NCBI GenBank assembly: GCA_030770545.1
Contig: CM061109.1
Coordinates: forward strand, 16,228,001 to 16,292,000
Reading direction: 5' to 3'
Length of the DNA stretch: 64,000 nucleotides
From: Macropodus opercularis
Taxonomy: Eukaryota > Chordata > Actinopteri > Anabantiformes > Osphronemidae
The notes under the pieces were generated by a model that saw only the letters and a list, made by a program, of their open reading frames with translations, had not been told where the DNA came from and ran no database searches. Each line of letters starts with the position of its first letter. Position 1 is the stretch's first letter. A program made the position numbers and the translations under genes. This document shows positions 27,501 through 39,500 of the stretch, piece after piece.

Positions 27501-30500
27501 TTTTCATTATGTTTATCCCACAACACGAAATCAGGAGGCTCACTCAAGTGTATCAATAGTTTCTTACATTTCTTGCGTCTGTCCCCTTTGACCTTTGTGT
27601 GTTTTTATGTTGAAGTAGGAGATGTGAAGCTGGTTAAGTTCTTCTGAGTGTCATTGCATTTTTTTTTTTTTTTTAAACTTCTATGCTGTACTTCTGAATG
27701 TTTCAGATTGTGTCCTGGGTGACACAGTGGAAGTTATGCAGCTCATTTGCAATATTTAGAAACAGAAATTAAACTAACCTACAAATGTAGTCCAGCCTTT
27801 TACGATACGGAACCACAACATGGCTACAATGTCGTTCCTAGAGTTGGATTTTTCAGCCGCAGCTGATGGTCCTACTCCTTCACTTTCTATGCTGCCCAGA
27901 CATTGAGCAGTGTGGCAGCATTAGCATATGAGTGGCTCAGTGTTTGGGTTAGTTTGTTCTTGACAAAGAGTTCCAAAGCACAGGTCAGCGTCTCTCATAC
28001 ACTTCAATGAACAGCTGAAGGGCAAACAGAAGTCCCAAAATGAAACGTTTCCAGATTTTCACTCTAGTCTGGGAGGATCTTGATGTGTAATATAAACACC
28101 TTTTTAATAATGCTCACTCTACAGAGCACACAAATGTTTATGGTGCCCCTGAAATACACATTTAGAGGTCTTCCTGTCAGTTTGTTTGTTTAGGTCTGTT
28201 TTTGTGTTGACAGGGACAGTGGTTGGCTCCAGCCTGCAGTCTGCCAGTTGTATGCCAGTGCATGGCATCATCACCATCACTCTGCAGGCCCCTCGCTGCG
28301 CTACGTACCCCGCAGGGCAGTTCTCTACTGCCCCGGCGATGATGAGCGAAAATTGAGAAAACTGGCCTCACTGGATGTTGACTGTGCTGTCTTGGACTGT
28401 GAGGATGGAGTAGCCCTGAGCAAAAAGGTACAAAATACACATGCACACAGAGCTTTTTTAACTTTGGTCAGCGTGGAGCACAGAAACAGCTGTGTGATCC
28501 TGAATGATTTCCCTCCTTCAGACAGGTGCTCGGTCTTAATCACTGAAAGGAAAACTACCTAAGTGAGATGGTTAAAACAAGCACATTTCACCCCATTATG
28601 ATTGTATAAAGGCACTGGTTCCCCCCTATCAGGGTCCTTTAAAACAAGGTGACCATGTCCCACTGGGCAAACAGCGGGAAAGCACCAGATGCAGCAGGTT
28701 AAAAGCATTCTCCTCCCGCCCACACAACCTCCTCATTGGTCCCCCGGAACTGCCCATGAAATCGTGATTGGAGAGTGGGATAAAGAAGGGCCCTGGGTTA
28801 AAAGTTAACTAACAAAGGTTTTTAAGTCATGATAATAAAGATGAGTGATATGGCCGGAGGCTGTTCCTGTAGCAGACAAAGACAATAAGATGATGGCTTG
28901 TGTGACTGACGGGCTAAAACTGTGACCCTGCAATGGAGTTGGTGGATGTCAGTGTCTGTCTTTATTATGTGTGGGGAAATGTGGAGAGGAATGCAGCACT
29001 GACGCAGCCATTCAGGCCAGACTCTTAAGCTGTCTTCATGTGACGGGTCCATATCTCTCTACTCTTTACTACTGTAAAAACAACTTATTTCTGACTGAGT
29101 GTGCAGGAAACGCCGGACTACTTATTTTTAAAACGTTGAACTGGATCTGTGTGTGGTGTAAATTTATTTATTTATTTTGATACAGGACTGTTCACGTTTC
29201 ACTTAACATGCCCAATAATGTTACTTTGAGGTTTGTGCCACTGCTCTTTGTTCGTAATTACATAAGTCATGTTCAGGAAAAGTACAGTGACTGACGGTTG
29301 CTCTGTGCACAGTACAAGTGACCCAAACAAAAGCCCTATACCCAAACTGTTCCTGCTGCTAGCTACTCAGGCTGCTAATTGTGTGCTGCTGAGTCTTCGC
29401 TACCTGCGGAGACAACGTACCAAATCTGCAAACATAGTTTTACTGGCTGCAAGAGGAAAAGAGTTGCGTTGACTTGTGAACAATAAAAAATATTTGGCAC
29501 CAGTATAAAAAGAACTACATCATATCAAATCAATCTATGTTCAGTCTATTTTGATCAAACTCGACTTCTTCTGTTGTTAAAACAGCCACTTAAAGAAATG
29601 CATACCCATAATGCCTTAAACCCCAAATCCAGCCTAAAACAAAGAAACCCCAAAATAAAACTTAAAACGAGTCTTAAATAGAGGCACTTCATTTACACAT
29701 TTACATTTGCATGTCTTGATAAACACCCAGCTTGGAAAAAAATGTGTAGATGCAAAATTCTGAGCCCCTGATACTAATTTGTGGTAGACTTTATTCTGTT
29801 ATGGGACCAGCCGATTCGTAAATAGTACAAAGTATCATTTATTATTAAATCAGGATAAACCCTTTGAGATGTATCATCTAATTTTCAAAGGGGGTCCCAA
29901 GAGTCTCTGAAGAACAAACAGAAAACAGAAACAGCAGAGAACACAATAACCGCATAATGCAAAAGAGCAATTAAAACGATCTATGTGGTAACAAAGCCAG
30001 AGCAGGGATAGACACTTACCCTTACTGTGACTGCAGTCATGCAAACAAATGTGGTTTTACACTAATATGATACAAACATTTTTTTTTTCTACATACGTTT
30101 TGTGAAGAGTGAGAACAAGTATCTACAGGTAAGTTGTTCTGGAGGAACTAAACCTAAGCCTTTGAGACGCGTGTGCTTTATCTTCCAAGAGAAGATGCTT
30201 CTACTTATGGTCAAAAGCTTTTTTTTTCTTTCTTTCTTCTTTCTCCCCCCATTCACTGAGTGTATACAGCAGCTGCAATTGTGTTCACCATAGGAAGTGC
30301 ACAGTCAGCACTGTGTGTTTGCCAAGACCTGTCAGGCCTCAACAATGGTCTGTGACGCTTTCTAGCGGGAGAAAAGGAAGCGGTGACTGAGCTTTCTAAA
30401 TGCCATCCCGAGCCTCTGTTTTGGTGAAGGCTACAGTGGGTAAGGTGAAGCACGAGAGTAGCTACTGGGTATGCATGGATTGGCCTTGAATGGGGCTCTT

Positions 30501-33500
30501 TGCCCAAACCCCCTGTTATGTGTTCATTAATGTATTCTTTTCATTATCTTTCACCTTCACCTTAAAACAGGGAAGGATATTCATGACAAAAAGGTACGCG
30601 ATGAAGGTCAGTCCACCCCCTCCCCTTAAAAATTGAAATCCAGGAGTGCCCCGCTTTAATTGCCTTTCGCTTTGACTCCAAAAAATGTCTGCGCTCCGTC
30701 TTGGCAGTAACGCTGGCTGCTTAAGAGGCAGGGAGATGAGAAAGGGAGTAAAGGGTAGGAGCCACCCAGAGCTTGCTAACTGTCACCACAGACCCAGAGG
30801 GGAGGAGGAGGAGAGAGGGCAGGGAAGACAAGGCTGACTGCTCTAACACTCTTACACATATCATCATATCTGTATGATCAGTGGGGTGGTGGATAAGGGA
30901 GGGCAGGTTGAAACCCCAGAGCGGAACTGACGGCTACACCTGTCCTCTCCTCCTCGCTCGCTCGCCGCCTTGCTCTTTCATTGTCCCGCTCTTGCTCGCC
31001 CCCCCTCCCACTCCAGGGTCCTCAGGGTTAAGATTGTTTATCTCTCTCTCTCTCATGTACTCTCTCTGTCTCTCAGTGCCCTATGGTCCAGTATTCCTCC
31101 TGGTGTTTCTCCCTCTCTTTTCCCCACATGGGTCCCTCCATCCTCCCTGACTCCCCCCTGCCTCCCTGCCATAGAGATTCTCTCCTAATCCCTGGAAGTT
31201 TGGAACTAATGAACTAACTGCTGAGCCGCTGCCACGGAGCTTGGTCCCAAACTATACTGTACTTCACACTCGATTTCCTCTCCAGATGGCATGGTGGCGC
31301 GGCGACACGACGGGGAGCACCTCTCGCACACCAGCACGCGCCTGCAAATGCACATGAGATCACAAGTCGTACACCACACAAACACACACACACACACACA
31401 CACACTGTACATCACTCAAATAATACAGAGAACCCGTGTCCTGCGTTCAATACCAGCAGAGTATAGATCCATTCTTTTTGTTTGTGCTTAATGGGTTCAT
31501 TCACTCTCTGTAGTTACTTAACACACGGATCTTTAGGTGCACACAGTCTAAAATTAAATTTGTCCAGATCCTCGGTAGCTTAAACCCATGTGGAAGCCAG
31601 AAACCTGTCTTCTACCTGGACGGAAGCTTTTGGGTTGTCTGTGTGTCCGTCCCAGATTTAAACTAGTTATTTCTTATTTGGTTTAGTTTTAGAAGCATGT
31701 GTCTTATTATGCAAACTTAATTTTAACATGTTTTGTCGAAGCATTTTTAGAGAATTTCTTTTTTTGATGGAATGCAGTTAGTGAAGGTACTAAATTATTA
31801 AATACAAAGGCACTCAAGAAGTATGTAAACATGAATATGGAACTATGTAAATATAGAACAACTTACGCAGTAAGTCCCAGTCAGGCAGAAAGCTTTTGTA
31901 GCAGCCTGGGGCTGGTTTTTCTAATTGTTTTGCATATCCGTTAAGTGCTTTGCTTGCTGCTTCAGCATTGACTGTCTGATATTTTTCGAGTGATCTTAAC
32001 TTTTTTTTTTTTGTGTTCACCCGCTTCTACTCATTAAGAGCCAAGGCAGGGGCTTCTTTCTGCAGTTTGTTTATACAAGATGTTTACTTTAGAATCTCCC
32101 TCCGTAGCTACTGAGCTTCTAAATCAATTTTCTTCATTGGATTCATTTATCAGCAACTCAAACAAATTTTTATTTTCACATGTAGCACTGGGTAGTTAAC
32201 AGCTTTAGCTTCTTTCATGTGTTGTTTCTCCTCTTGTTGTAAGACTATTAGCCACTGGTCCAGAGATGATGCTGTTCAGTAGCAGTGAAAGCAGCAGAAG
32301 GAGAATAAAACTGTTGCTTTTTACTCTGGTTGCAGCACAGTCGATATATGAGATACACTCTATGCATGAACTGTGTCTGACACCAGAGATTTTCAACTTA
32401 ACATAAATTATGCAGCCAACTGTCAACTGATACATGACCTCTGTTCAATGCTCACTGTGTTATTCAAGAGGACACTGAAAGATCTCCTCTCAGTTTAAGT
32501 GGATTCAAATGACTAAACTCTTGACAGAATGAACTCCTGGGAAATAATGTTAGCCAGTTGAATTATGAATGCTGAACATTTGTGTTTAGTGTGTCAGTAT
32601 GTGTGCGTGCATGAACATCCCTCTATATACTTGTGTGCTCAAAACCTCAGAGGACCCAGGAGACTTGCGAGAAACTCCCAGTCAGCCTGCCAAGACTCAC
32701 AAATGGGATGTGAGCTGTTCAGCCAGAAAATAGACCCAGTCCCAGCCAGATCAGAAAGACTTTCCATTCCAGATCGCACACACATGCGTACACTGTCCCA
32801 GTCTATGCACGGGCGTGTTGAGTGTTGTGTCAAGTATCAATTGGGGTCTTTTTGAGCGGGTACCATAGGTGAACGAGAGGTCGGAGTGCACAGGGGAGTG
32901 ATGACAGTGCTTAGCATTTTTTTTTTTTCTTTAGGTGTGGAGAACACGCAGGAAGGAGGAATTTAAATGACTGATATGTTTAAACACCTTTCCCCCAATT
33001 TTTTTCAGTACAGGTCAGAGTTCACATATTACATTTCAGTTGTCTCAAGTCCTTTCATTGTCTTTTGAAACCAATCTGTGCGCAGCAGCTTCATGTACCA
33101 GGAGTTGGAGGTGAGGCTTGGGGCCGATCGAGGGACTGAAAAGGGCTGATACATGGAGAACAGAGAGGTCCTCTCTACGTCTCTCATTATCCTGTTACAC
33201 TCTTGTGTTTTCACTGGCAGATCTGCAGCCCGCACTGCTGTTTGCTACGTGGGCTGTGCAACGCACCCAACATTTGGAGAGTAACCCCAGTACAGGGAGT
33301 GATGATGGAGAAGGCGATGAGTAGAGAAGATGAAAGAATGGGAGGAGGAGAGGAATGGAGCAGATGTGGGCACACATGGAGGAATAACAAGAAATGCTCC
33401 TTCTCCTTTGTTTTGCGTGAAATCAACTACATTTTTGTTGAGTAGACGACCACGCATGCATTTTGTATACAGTTTAGCCTACTCTCTCTGATTTGCTCAT

Positions 33501-36500
33501 TTGCGTGCCACAGGCGTCCCCTTAATAGGAGTTTGAACAGAAATACATTTTGTGATTTCCAGCTTTTTTTTTTTGTCAAATTTCTAAAAATCAAACTAAC
33601 AGACACACAGTTATATGTAATTAGTGCAGTTTATCAGTTGTTTGAATTGTTGATGAACGCAAAACCTTGGGACTTTTTTAGCTTATAGCTAAAAAAAAAA
33701 AAAGCTTATAGCTTTTCATGGCTAATTAAAGTGAATAAGCAGTGTGTAATAATTAGCATCTTTTCAACCTCAGGCTGTCAGTTTTCAAGTATGACAAACA
33801 ATTGCATGATTTACAAAGTTGCCCTTCTCTATGTCACTAGTTATGTGTTATTGTCTGCTCTGACAGGGTAGCAGGTAACGAGTGAGGGCCCGAGTCTCCT
33901 CCTGCTACAGCTCAGTTGTCATTGTAGCCTGAGTTAGTCAGTCATCTCACTCGCTTTCTGTAGTGCAGTGTGTCACTTGTCAAAGCAGATCTATGATGAC
34001 TTGAAGCCTGCTAACATGTACACACACACACAGCGACAGTCAAGCGCACGCGTACACTCTCGCACCTCAGACAGGCAGCCTTTACCTGCAACAGTTTACA
34101 GCTCATTGTAAATGGCATCGCAAGTTGCACAGCTGGGTGCAAAACGGCAGCTCTCAAAGGGTAAAAAAAGAAAAACTACACTTGTGTTCTCCTACTCATT
34201 TTACACAAAACCACGTATGTAGACACTTTCAAAAAAGCACTCCTCTGTTTGAAGGCACCACGTTGGTGTTAAAATGTACATGCATGTTGTTTTTGCAAAT
34301 GCAGACACGTGACCTGTAGCTTCACAGTGAGTTATTGTTGTAAATTATCCGAATGTTTATCTACATTTCTCAGTGCCAGATGATTATTGGTGTGCGATTG
34401 TTTTTCTTTATTTGGGGGAAAAAAAGATTTTTGCTCTTTGTAACGGCCTTTTGTCTTATGCAGCAATTACCACTGCAGTGAGCTGTATTTCAAACAGAAT
34501 GAAGGGACAGTGAGCCAGTCTACACCCACAATCTATCCAGAGGCAATGTTTGACGTAGCTTGTTTCAAGCCGCATGATGGCAGCGCTGAACATCAATGAT
34601 GTGATGCTGAAGAGGATGGTGCTCCTGCTGTGGACTGTACACACATAAGTTTGGATGCTCCAGCCTGATGTGGCGTCTACAAGGCAGTTTCCATGCTGTG
34701 TCACGTATACACAGCACTCTGTAGGATCCTGAGAGTTGAGCCTCAGACTGTGTGTTAAGGAGCTGGCCTCGCTCTCCTGGTAGGTCAGCCTCCCTGCACT
34801 TGAAAAGCTTCTCATGTGCATCTATGCGTCGGACGGCCCTGCTTGCCTGACCGACTGCTCGCCCGCCCGCCTGCCTGTGTGTCAGCTCCTAATGATGAGG
34901 ATGATGGAGGGAATCAAAGAAGAGATGGAGCTGACGTTGGGTGAGCTCTCCATGGGACACCAGGTGATTGGGGAGGAAGCTTTGAAGCAACTTGTTGGAT
35001 GGCTGTCCATTAATGTAAAATATCTCCCTTTCAAAGAGCTTTATTCAAGCTTGGAGTAACGGAGCACAGAGGGATCAAGGTGTCTGGCAGAATAATCTCT
35101 CTCACTTTAGGAAAAAATAAGAGATAAAAGAACTAATAGTGCACAGTGACCTGGCGATCTCCATAGCCAGTTTTTGCATCAGAAATGCTGTCGCAAAGGA
35201 AGAAAAGCACAGAAGACAGTCTTTGCAAAGAGTGGTCTCTGGTTACACTTTATATACACATGCAGGCGCTGGCTGCCTGTATCAGACTCCGGTTCAGCCC
35301 TCTGCAGGGAATTTGATCTGAGAAACGTATAAGCTGCGCTTTTAAAACGTTTGAATCTCTGTTGATTTGGTGTAGTCTAGGATCAATGTGACTCCTTGAC
35401 ACATAAAACAAGCAGCGGTTGTCACAGTTCAGTTTTCTCCAGTTGCCATAAACTGAAAAGGGACAGACTGAATTTCATCCACAGAGTAGCAGGTTTATGA
35501 TTGCTGAATTATGACTGTGTGTATATCAGCTCATCTGTCTTATGTTACCAAACCACCTTTTGTAGTTCTGTCTTGGCTTATGAGCACAACAGTAAGAGTG
35601 ACACCGAGCGGACATGAGAGAATTTGAGTGAGACTCAAAGACAACGGCGCAGTTGTCGTGTGGTGTAACTATAAGGAGACGTGGAGGATGCACAGCAGCC
35701 CAGCCTGCTTGTGACCCCTATTAATTCTAAGCACATCTTTGATATGTGCTTTGATACGTTATTTTATTGATACTGGAGGAGCTTGCATATTATCCAGCGC
35801 AGTTCTGCATTCCACGAGATCACAGTCGAGGCTGTTTTGTCTCAGAAGCTGGCTCCCCAGGGACACTCATAGCTCTCATACAACTGAACCTCAGTCAGCT
35901 CCAGTCAAATTCAGTTTTTACAAGACATAGTGACGTATGGGCTCTGAAAGTCAGGTTTCTGGTCCGCTTTCATGCACACATCCACATTAATCCACTGAGC
36001 AGTTTACTCCCCCATGTAATGTCTTTATTTATGCAGTAGACTCAATTTGGGTTTCACATCAAAAGGTGAATATGAGAGAAGAGATTTCAGTTTTTTGTCA
36101 GGTATTCTTTAATTACAGAGCTCCCTACTAGCTTTACGTTCCATTTAATAGCATGCCATCACATTTGCCACATGCGTCTGCACTTCCTGTCCTTTAATTG
36201 CCTATGCTATGTTTTATAAATGGCATCACAAGTAAAATCCCAACCCGATCATCTCCAAGCACACACATGCATCCAAAGGCTCCAGCTTCTGATCTGACCT
36301 GACAGCTCCTAAGCTACCGTTTCCTCAAGCTGCCTAACTCGGACCACATTTCTCCCAGAGAGGCCTTTCTCATCTCACTAGCTGGCCTTTTCTCTCCATT
36401 CCATCCCGCTTTCTCTCCATTTCTGTGGCCCAGCATCTGGTTTGAATATAGGGGCGTGTGCTACTGTGTTACGGATAGAAATCAGAACTTCCAGCGTCCT

Positions 36501-39500
36501 CTTCTCAGACCATACAATGCCTGCGTTAAAAGAACAAAATGTAGTTTTGGTTTCTTAGTTTACTGTGTATATCTACATCGCGGTCAAATTAAAGTGCACT
36601 TTATTTATGCCCTATTTTATGCTTTTAGCACATGTGAGAATTTGATCTTAATTGTATGCTTAGCATATTAATTCTAGATTGGTGGATGATTTTCAGTTAA
36701 TCTTTTGATTAAAGGAATTGCTGGGCCTTCACACAAGTCGAGTGCATTGTAGGTTTAACCATTTTCAATTATTTTTCTAGTTAATTCCTGTTTGACTTTG
36801 TCAGTGTACTTCTTTATTTTTGTTTTTAGTAATGAACCATACTTGAATTCTGACCTCACATGTCATTAAATATGCTTTATGTTTCTGTGTTAAAGGCAGA
36901 GGCCAGAGAAACCATTACCAGAATGTTACCGCAACTGGATCTGGGCCGGACGGAGAAGTGTGTGAGAGTGAACTCTGTGTCCAGTGGCTTGGCTGAGGCC
37001 GACCTGCAGGCGGTCCTGCAGGCTGAAATTCTCCCTCCTGCCATTATGCTTCCCAAAGTGGAAGACACAGAGGAAGTTAAATGGGTGAGGTATAAGTCTT
37101 GATTGTAGTTTTTACTTACAACCACATTAAGCAAAAACACACAAATCAGAAAACAAGAAGCAAAACATAAGCCGGTGAAATACCCCTGGCATTTTTCTCT
37201 TTCCCCTTTTGATGTCTTAAAAAACAGTGGTACTCTTACACAAACTCGTGAAGTAAGAAGAAACCACGGGAATCTTCAAAGCAATGATAACAAACATTTC
37301 CATTTCTCAGTAAAAAAAATGGGAATCAATCTCTGTGGCAGGACTCGGGGACCGGCTCAGTGTTTTCCTTGGCTGCCGCTCAAGGCAAGAACGACATTTC
37401 TTTGGATTAGCTACAGAAGCTTCATCGCTTTCTGTAACAACACAATGGTGCCCTCTGCAACTGCTGAACTTCCTTGGAAGCTTCCTTGAACTTTGAGGTT
37501 GTGGCTAGGAATTAATTCGATCAAATTTAAAGGATCCAGAAACAAATCTAGAATAGATTAAAACATGCATTTTATTGTCCACCGTTGGATTGTAGGGAAT
37601 GAGATTCTAGTGTTTAGGAAAGTGGAAGTTCATGTTTCCACCAGCGGAGATGACTTGAATTGCTGTGAAAAGAAAAGGTTTTGGCGCGACACTCATTCAG
37701 CTCAGTTCAGTTATGGAGTATTCTCATTTATTCCTCGTCATTTCATGGTAACATCACGGTTGCAGATCAAGTCAAAAAAATGCAGAAAACTTGGTCATTC
37801 GTCATTTTTCTGGTCACTTTAAAAGGTCAAAGAAATAAAATAATTGCTGCTCTTCACACTATACTGTTGCCAGACACGTGTGGCATGTTTGCACACTAAT
37901 CCTGCTTTTACTTTTTGTCTAGTGTTTTCAGTTTACCTCCTAGACTTGTATGAGGTGAACGCGCTTGTCTGCGCTCGCATCCCTCCGGCTCTCTGTAGAG
38001 GGGCGCTGTACGGATGTTCTGAGAGGTCAGGAGACGGTGACGTCACTAATGAAGGCCTTTCTGATCAGGTCCATATGGGCCACTTGCCAGAAGGAACCAG
38101 GTTTCTATCGGTTTCTTTAATGCTTTCTTTGAGTAGTTTAAAGGTGATTTATTGGTCTTGAATTCAAAATTAGAAAAGTTTTTCCTACTCTGTATACATA
38201 TAAAATGCTCAAACATGCTTTTGGGCGATAACAGGAAGTTTTTAACTAGTGGTTTTAATTAAAACACCTCTTTTCTTGCTGCCCTTTCTTTCTTCCCAGT
38301 ATAATTGCTGACAGGTGTTCACTAATTCTCTCCTGTAGCTCAGCTGTTTCTCCCCTCTCCTTTTTTTTCCATAAAGTCAGTTTTCAAACAGGTTGAGCGC
38401 ATTAGGAACCAGATAACTGCCTACATAGGTTTTGCTTTTTTTCGAATTCCAGTGTTTTGAGGCGAGGAACGCGTCCTGTTCTTTTTCACACTCCCTTTGC
38501 GCGTTTACGGTGTGTTTGGTCGCGTTCTTCTGCATCAGCAGGTGCATGCCTGTTCATTAAACTCGAGTTCGGTGCTCTGTATGCGACTGTGATTCCTTAA
38601 CGTATTTGTCCCTCGCAACTTTTTTTTTTTTGCGTCTGTGTGTATTCATGTGTCAGTGTTCTTAGCATGTGCCTGTTTTCCTCCACTGTTGTAAGGCTGT
38701 GCAGTAAATCCCTCACTTGTTTATTTTTCTCCCTTTTTTTTTTTTTTTATTGATATTAGCACACGAACTTCCACACTGATTTGTTGCTAAAAGATGGACT
38801 TGCTTGTTTCCCTTTGTGGAGAAATCTTTAGCTCTGCCTTTCACCTCTCCCCCATCCCTTGTGTGACTGACAGGCCTTATTGGGCTATAACAGGCGTAAC
38901 TCCCTCCTTTGTCTGAGGACAATTCTCACACAGATTCGGAGCCGTGTGCATTCTTTGCCCACCACACTATTTGGTGTGCAGTGGGACCGAAAGAATCGCA
39001 CCCTGTCCTGCTCCTCCTCCACTCCTCCTCCCGTCCCCTCCCCTCATCCCTTTCTCCGCTTCCCCTCTGTGAAATGAACACTTCAGCAGGCCGGAAACAT
39101 TTAATCTGGCCCCCTTTTGAAGAAAATTAATTGAAACTTGTCCCACTATAGCCTCCTTTCTCCAGCTTCATCTCTCCCTCCTTCTCTTTTCATGATTGGG
39201 TGGTAAAATTGTCAGAGGGCTTGTTTGTAGCTTTGCTTTGAATGGCGAGAAGAGGTGTTATTTCTCTCTTTTTATTCTTTTATGCATCTTTCCCAATTCA
39301 GTTAACGTCTTAAAAGCGCGTGGTTTTGAGAGTCATTGACGGCTAATGATTGCTGTATGCAGCAGACGAACGGGGAACAAGGACGACACCTCTTAGCCAG
39401 TGTACATCAGGCCCTCAGAGTGTATAATAGCTGAAGAGGAGCGTGTAGCAGAAGGACAGAAACATGTAATCAGAGAGGGGCCGCTGGCTTTTGAGCTGCT

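Larger units (their letters stand above)
6501..28213 (+). other. clybl: clybl intron 1 (21.7 kb)
   Basis: The intron starts GTAAGA and ends TTGACAG. No coding exon is recognised in it; the longest open frame (175 codons at 11719-12246) has no family resemblance. It contains simple repeats and several AT-rich or homeodomain-motif-rich blocks listed separately. Its length is out of proportion to a 1-kb coding sequence, which fits a host for long-range regulatory elements of the neighbouring zic genes. That role is inferred. Confidence 0.75.
28428..36895 (+). other. clybl: clybl intron 2 (8.5 kb)
   Basis: GTACAA donor, TTAAAG acceptor. No exon or RNA gene was recognised. It holds CA and TC repeats, tandem hairpins at 33674-33716 and unique sequence with CpG-containing stretches. 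The intron 2 counterpart in human is not coding either. Confidence 0.7.

Noticed and set aside
37980..38000. CTCF-like word around GTAGAGGGGCGC
   Set aside because: It has one G too many between the AG and GC parts of the core, so it does not align with the consensus.
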